Below, in pieces: positions 59,826 through 64,000 of a stretch of DNA of 64,000 nucleotides. Below the pieces are notes generated by a model. That model ran no database searches, was not told the origin of the DNA, and saw nothing but the letters and a program-made list of their open reading frames with translations. Both the position numbers and the translations under genes were made by a program. Source of the DNA: Molossus alvarezi (lineage: Eukaryota; Chordata; Mammalia; Chiroptera; Molossidae); contig JBAWUJ010000095.1 of NCBI GenBank assembly GCA_037176705.1, positions 215,594 through 279,593 on the forward strand, read 5' to 3'. Every line of letters begins with the position of its first letter. The first letter of the stretch is position 1.

Positions 59826-61596
59826 AAACGTGTAATCACACTTAAACTTGGCAGTGTAAGTTTCTTACTCTTGTTCCAGACAAGGAGACACAAGACTTGC
59901 TGGTGCAGTCTTGGCTATACTGAATTATGGGCAAACCTCTGTGAGAGCCAGGGGCCACATTCACTCAGTGGCATGTTTTTCCCTGGGAAGTTAAGTACCT
60001 TTGCAGGGAAAGAGTGAACAAACATGTTCTAGTCAAACAACTGTTGGAATGAATGAATATTTCCATTTGGGTTAAGTTAACGCACAGATGTTGAGTAACG
60101 TGATCATTTTAACGTTCATTCTCCTCGTTTTATAGGGAGATCCAGTCATATCATGGAAAGAACAACTAGAACAGAGCACACTTATGTGTAGATCAAAAGT
60201 TATCCCTTTTTGTGTTCTGTGTTGTTCATGGTTTCCAAGATTGGATCGTATTGAAGCCCCTTTTTGAAGGCGATACTTGGAAAAAGTTTGGTTTCTGCTG
60301 TAGCAGTTGGTTTTACATGATTCTTACTCAGAACAGTGAACCAACGTATGGCCAAGACTGAAGCAATGGAAAGACTGATAACTACTGGTGTCACACATGT
60401 GCATTCTTGACGCAGTGAAAGTGAACACATCTAAAGTGATGTAGTTGAAACATTGGTTGTCTCCATGCAAGGAGTAAATCCATGAATTGGAAGACACTGA
60501 CAACACCAAGGGTTTTTCACATTGAACATCTCTGTGAAGGAGAACAAGAGGAGTGTTCTAGAGAAAATGCACTTGTGCAGTGGACCTGGGTATCCATTTC
60601 AATGACTTACACACTAACTATGCCCGGTGTGCAGGGCATACTTTACATTGGAGTGTTAAACAGTGTTGTAAGTAAATGCAGGTGTCTGCCTTCTTTCCTA
60701 TGTGACCAGGAAAGTCAACCTATACTAGTTGATGAGGCAGCCTTTCAACATACTCCCTTTTAGCCCTGCATATGTGTTGTTTGCCTGGAAGTGTCTATGA
60801 GTCATCTTGATATCCAACAAAGGCTGGGCTGCAGAAATCAAACACATTGGTTAGGGCAATGTTCAGGTCATGCAAATCTACACCCTATTCAGTTCTACAC
60901 ACATTCTTTAAAGTTGTTACGAATGAATCAGTGTCATTCTTGGATCCATCATACATTTCACGGTTTGTACCGATTTCCTCAAAAAACATAAGGAGTAGAT
61001 ACCTGTTTTCTCCTGAGAATTCAAAGTAAACGCTTTCCATCATTGTGAAATGCTGGAATTGTACCTTGTTCATGAATGGAATCTCCTGAACCTATCTTTC
61101 TAATTCCCTGTGACGAATTCAGCCTATTTCTTGATAACTGACAAGTGCTCAATCCCTTTATTCCAGCCATTAGAACCAAAAGGTGATCAATTTAAAAGAG
61201 GGAGTGTCAGTCTTTGAACAATGGACATGGATTCACTTGTTTAAAGACTATTTCCCCGAAGCACCTATGGGAATACCCTGGCATAGTCAAAAGTGTTCAT
61301 GACTGGTGTTCTTTCTGTGCAGAACAATATAATAACGTTCAGTTCAAGAGCAGAATGGATACCTTAATACGGTTGCAGTGTCCAATTGAGTGTTTAGTGG
61401 CTCTCTGTTCAAAGAACTGTGTTCCAATAGACAACCTTCTTCAAATAATGTCCAAATATTGAGAAAAAGATTCTAGGGCTATACCCGCTTCACACGAAAT
61501 GGAACCACCACTGATGTACTGTTTTTCAGATTACGTGTTCTTAGTACAGTTGTGGAAAATATTGATGTAAGGAAATGTGGCAACCTGACTTTTGAT

Positions 61597-63556
61597 AGGT
61601 CCTTAGACATACTTTTCACTCTACTTTGTTTGTAGGAGAGTGTATACAACCATACCTATTCCAAATGCACTGTGTTAGAACTCTTCACTTCAGTGGCACA
61701 AAAGTCACTTCCATGAAGCCTAGAGCGTGAGGACCCTCAAAGCATATATTGTTTTGGTTAAGTGTTTAAGAAATGTCCTTTTTTAAAGGTGTAATCACAC
61801 TTAAACTTCGCAGTGTAAGTTTTTTTCTCTTGTTCCAGACAAAGAGACACAAGACTGGCTGGTGCAGTCTTGGATATCCTGAATTATGGGCAAAACTCTG
61901 TGAGAGCCAGGGGCCACATTCACTCAGTGGCATGTTTTTCCCTGGGAAGTTAAGTACCTTTGCAGGGAAACTGTGAACAAACATGTTCTAGTCAAACAAC
62001 TGTGGGAATGAATGAATATTTCCATTTGGGTTAAGTTAGTGCACAGATCTTGAGTAACATGAACACTTTAACGTTCATTCTCCTCGTTTTATAGGGAGAT
62101 CCAGTCATATCATGGAAGAGCAACTAGGACAGAGCACACTTATGTGTAGAATCAAAAGTTATCCCTTTTTGTGTTCTGTGTTGTTCATGGCTTCCAAGAT
62201 TGGATCGTATTGAAGCCCATTTTTGAAGGCGATACTTGGAAAAAGTTTGGTTTCTGCTGTAGCAGTTGGTTTTACTTGATTCTTACTCACAACAGTGAAC
62301 CAACGTATTGCCAAGACTGAATCAATGGAAAGACTGATAACTACTGGTGTCACACATGTGCATTCTTGACGCAGTGAAAGTGAACACATCTAAAGTGATG
62401 TAGTTGAAACATTGGTTGTCTCCATGCAAGGAGTAAATCCATGAATTGGAAGACACTGACAATACCAAGGGTTTTTCACATTGAACATCTCTGTGAAGGA
62501 GAACAAGAGGAGTGTTCTAGAGAAAATGCACTTGTGCAGTGGACCTGGGTATCCATTTCAATGACTTACACACTAACTATGCCCGGTGTGCAGGGCATAC
62601 TTTACATTGGAGTGTTAAACAGTGTTGTAAGTAAATGCAGGTGTCTGCCTTCTTTCCTATGTGACCAGGAAAGTCAACCTGTACTAGTTGATGAGGCAGC
62701 CTTTCAACATACTACCTCTTAGCCCTGCATATGTGTTGTTTGCCTGGAAGTGTCTATGAGTCATCTTGATATCCAACAAAGGCTGGGCTGCAGAAATCAA
62801 ACACATTGGTTAGGCCAATGTTCAGGTCATGCAAATCTACACCCTATTCAGTTCTACACACATTCTTTAAAGTTGTTACCGAATGAATCAGTGTCATTCT
62901 TGGATCCATCGTACATTTCACGGTTTGTACCGATTTCCTCAAAAAACATAAGGAGTAGATACCTGTTTTCTCCTGAGAATTCAAAGTAAACGCTTTCCAT
63001 CATTGTGAAATGCTGGAATTGTACCTTGTTCATGAATGGAATCTCCTGAACCTATCTTTCTAATTCCCTGTGACGAATTCAGCCTATTTCTTGGTAACTG
63101 ACAAGTACTCAATCCCTTTATTCCAGCCATTAGAACCAAAAGGTGATCAATTTAAAAGAGGGAGTGTCAGTCTTTGAACAATGGACATGGATTCACTTGT
63201 TTCAAGACTATTTCCCCGAAGCACCTATGGGAATACCCTGGCATAGTCAAAAGTGTTCATGACTGGTGTTCTTTCTGTGCAGAACAATATAATAACGTTC
63301 AGTTCAAGAGCAGAATGGATCCCTTAATACGGTTGCAGTGTCCAATTGAGTGTTTAGTGGCTCTCTGTTCAAAGAACTGTGTTCCAATAGACAACCTTCT
63401 TCAAATAATGTCCAAATATTGAGAAAAAGATTCTAGGGCTATACCCGCTTCACACGAAATGGAACCACCACTGATGTACTGTTTTTCAGATTACGTGTTC
63501 TTAGTACAGTTGTGGAAAGTATTGATGTAAGGAAATGTGGCAACCTGACTTTTGAT
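61597..63556 (+). repeat. Satellite monomer 23
   Basis: Complete 1,960-bp monomer. It reads GGGTTAAGTTAGTGC near 62027, which joins the B-family left part to the A-family right part of that string. Private bases include CCTTTTTTAAAGG near 61777, ATGGCTTCC near 62187, CTCTTAGCCC near 62716 and CATCGTAC near 62907. Confidence 0.97.
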
Positions 63557-64000
63557 AGGTCCTTAGACATACTTTTCACTCTACTTTGTTTGTAGGAGAG
63601 TGTATACAACCATACCTATTCCAAATGCACTGTGTTAGAACTCTTCACTTCAGTGGCACAAAAGTCACTTCCATGAAGCCTAGAGCGTGAGGACCCTCAA
63701 AGCATATATTGTTTTGGTTAAGTGTTTAAGAAATGTCCTTTTGTAAAGGTGTAATCACACTTAAACTTCGCAGTGTAAGTTTTTTTCTCTTGTTCCAGAC
63801 AAAGAGACACAAGACTTGCTGGTGCAGTCTTGGATATCCTGAATTATGGGCAAAACTCTGTGAGAGCCAGGGGCCACATTCACTCAGTGGCATGTTTTTC
63901 CCTGGGAAGTTAAGTACCTTTGCAGGGAAACTGTGAACAAACATATTCTAGTCAAACAACTGTGGGAATGAATGAATATTTCCATTTGGGTTAAGTTAAT
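63557..64000 (+). repeat. Satellite monomer 24 (partial, cut by the window edge)
   Basis: First 444 bp of a B-family monomer (GCACTGTG, AACATATTC, GGGTTAAGTTAAT). The array continues beyond the window. Confidence 0.96.

Larger units (their letters stand above)
53478..61596 (+). repeat. Satellite monomer 22, interrupted by L1 copy 3
   Basis: Split monomer of 8,119 bp. The left flank has CCAAACC and GGGCGTGAGGCTCC. The right flank has the same AAACGTGTAATC, TTGGCAGTG, GTTTCTTACTC, GTTAACGC and 1-bp deletion (TTACGAATG near 60918) as monomers 9 and 14. It differs in CTTGGCTATAC, CATTCACTCAG, GAAAGAGTG and GGATACC. It is the more distant relative of the three. Confidence 0.97.
1..64000 (+). repeat. 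Macrosatellite array, ~1,960-bp monomer, 24 copies, with three embedded L1 copies
   Basis: The same monomer recurs head to tail across the whole window with a period of 1,959-1,961 bp, or 8,119 bp where an L1 is present. I place monomer starts, arbitrarily, at AGGTCCTTAGACATAC. Starts are at 1, 1961, 3921, 5881, 7841, 9801, 11761, 13720, 15681, 23800, 25760, 27720, 29679, 31640, 39759, 41719, 43679, 45639, 47599, 49559, 51518, 53478, 61597 and 63557. All monomers have the same orientation and differ at few positions. The array leaves the window at both ends, so its full length is unknown. I do not recognise the monomer. It is AT-rich and CpG-poor, has no sub-repeat I could see, and has no long ORF. 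Period and tandem arrangement are seen directly; the word macrosatellite is inferred from unit size. Confidence 0.98.

Noticed and set aside
1..64000. CRISPR array, phage or bacterial operon
   Set aside because: The repeats are about 2 kb long with no spacers. The L1 proteins and SINE fragment are mammalian, and there is no bacterial gene structure.

Overview
This window is eukaryotic repeat DNA, almost certainly from a bat. It is one uninterrupted head-to-tail array of a satellite monomer of about 1,960 bp: 23 complete monomers and a partial one at the right edge, all in the same orientation and running off both ends. Three monomers each carry a 6,143-bp LINE-1 retrotransposon in antisense orientation. 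Placental mammal follows from the L1 protein families. Bat follows from a fragment at the 5' end of each L1 that I recognise as the 3' part of a VES (bat tRNA-derived) SINE. No host protein-coding gene, tRNA, rRNA or CRISPR array is supported.

Layout: monomers 1-8 (1-15680); monomer 9 with L1 copy 1 (15681-23799); monomers 10-13 (23800-31639); monomer 14 with L1 copy 2 (31640-39758); monomers 15-21 (39759-53477); monomer 22 with L1 copy 3 (53478-61596); monomer 23 (61597-63556); partial monomer 24 (63557-64000). The L1-bearing monomers are 5 and then 8 monomers apart.

All three L1s sit at the same base of the monomer. They have the same 17-bp target-site duplication, the same 5' end and the same inactivating stops in ORF1 and ORF2. 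This is one retrotransposition event later copied as part of the satellite, not three insertions. About 11.67 kb around copy 1 (12022-23691) recurs around copy 2 (27981-39650) with only two differences that I noticed. Copy 3 is older or differently converted.

Each L1 has a 5' UTR with YY1-like and RFX-like sites, ORF1 with a nonsense codon at codon 53, and ORF2 with endonuclease, reverse transcriptase and cysteine-rich regions but a TAG before the cysteine-rich region. It ends with a G-rich 3' UTR and a poly(A) tail. Upstream of the 5' UTR, but inside the target-site duplication, lie about 236 bp made of the VES fragment, a MIR-like stretch and a CpG-rich stretch. That suggests 5' transduction or a chimeric L1 5' end.

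The monomer resembles no gene or named satellite I know. Its short ORFs recur only because the monomers are nearly identical, and several are broken by single-base indels. The array looks like a macrosatellite evolving by unequal exchange and gene conversion. Two haplotype families, mosaic monomers, a two-monomer pattern on the right and private variants beside the L1s can all be seen. Comparisons were made by eye, without alignment software.
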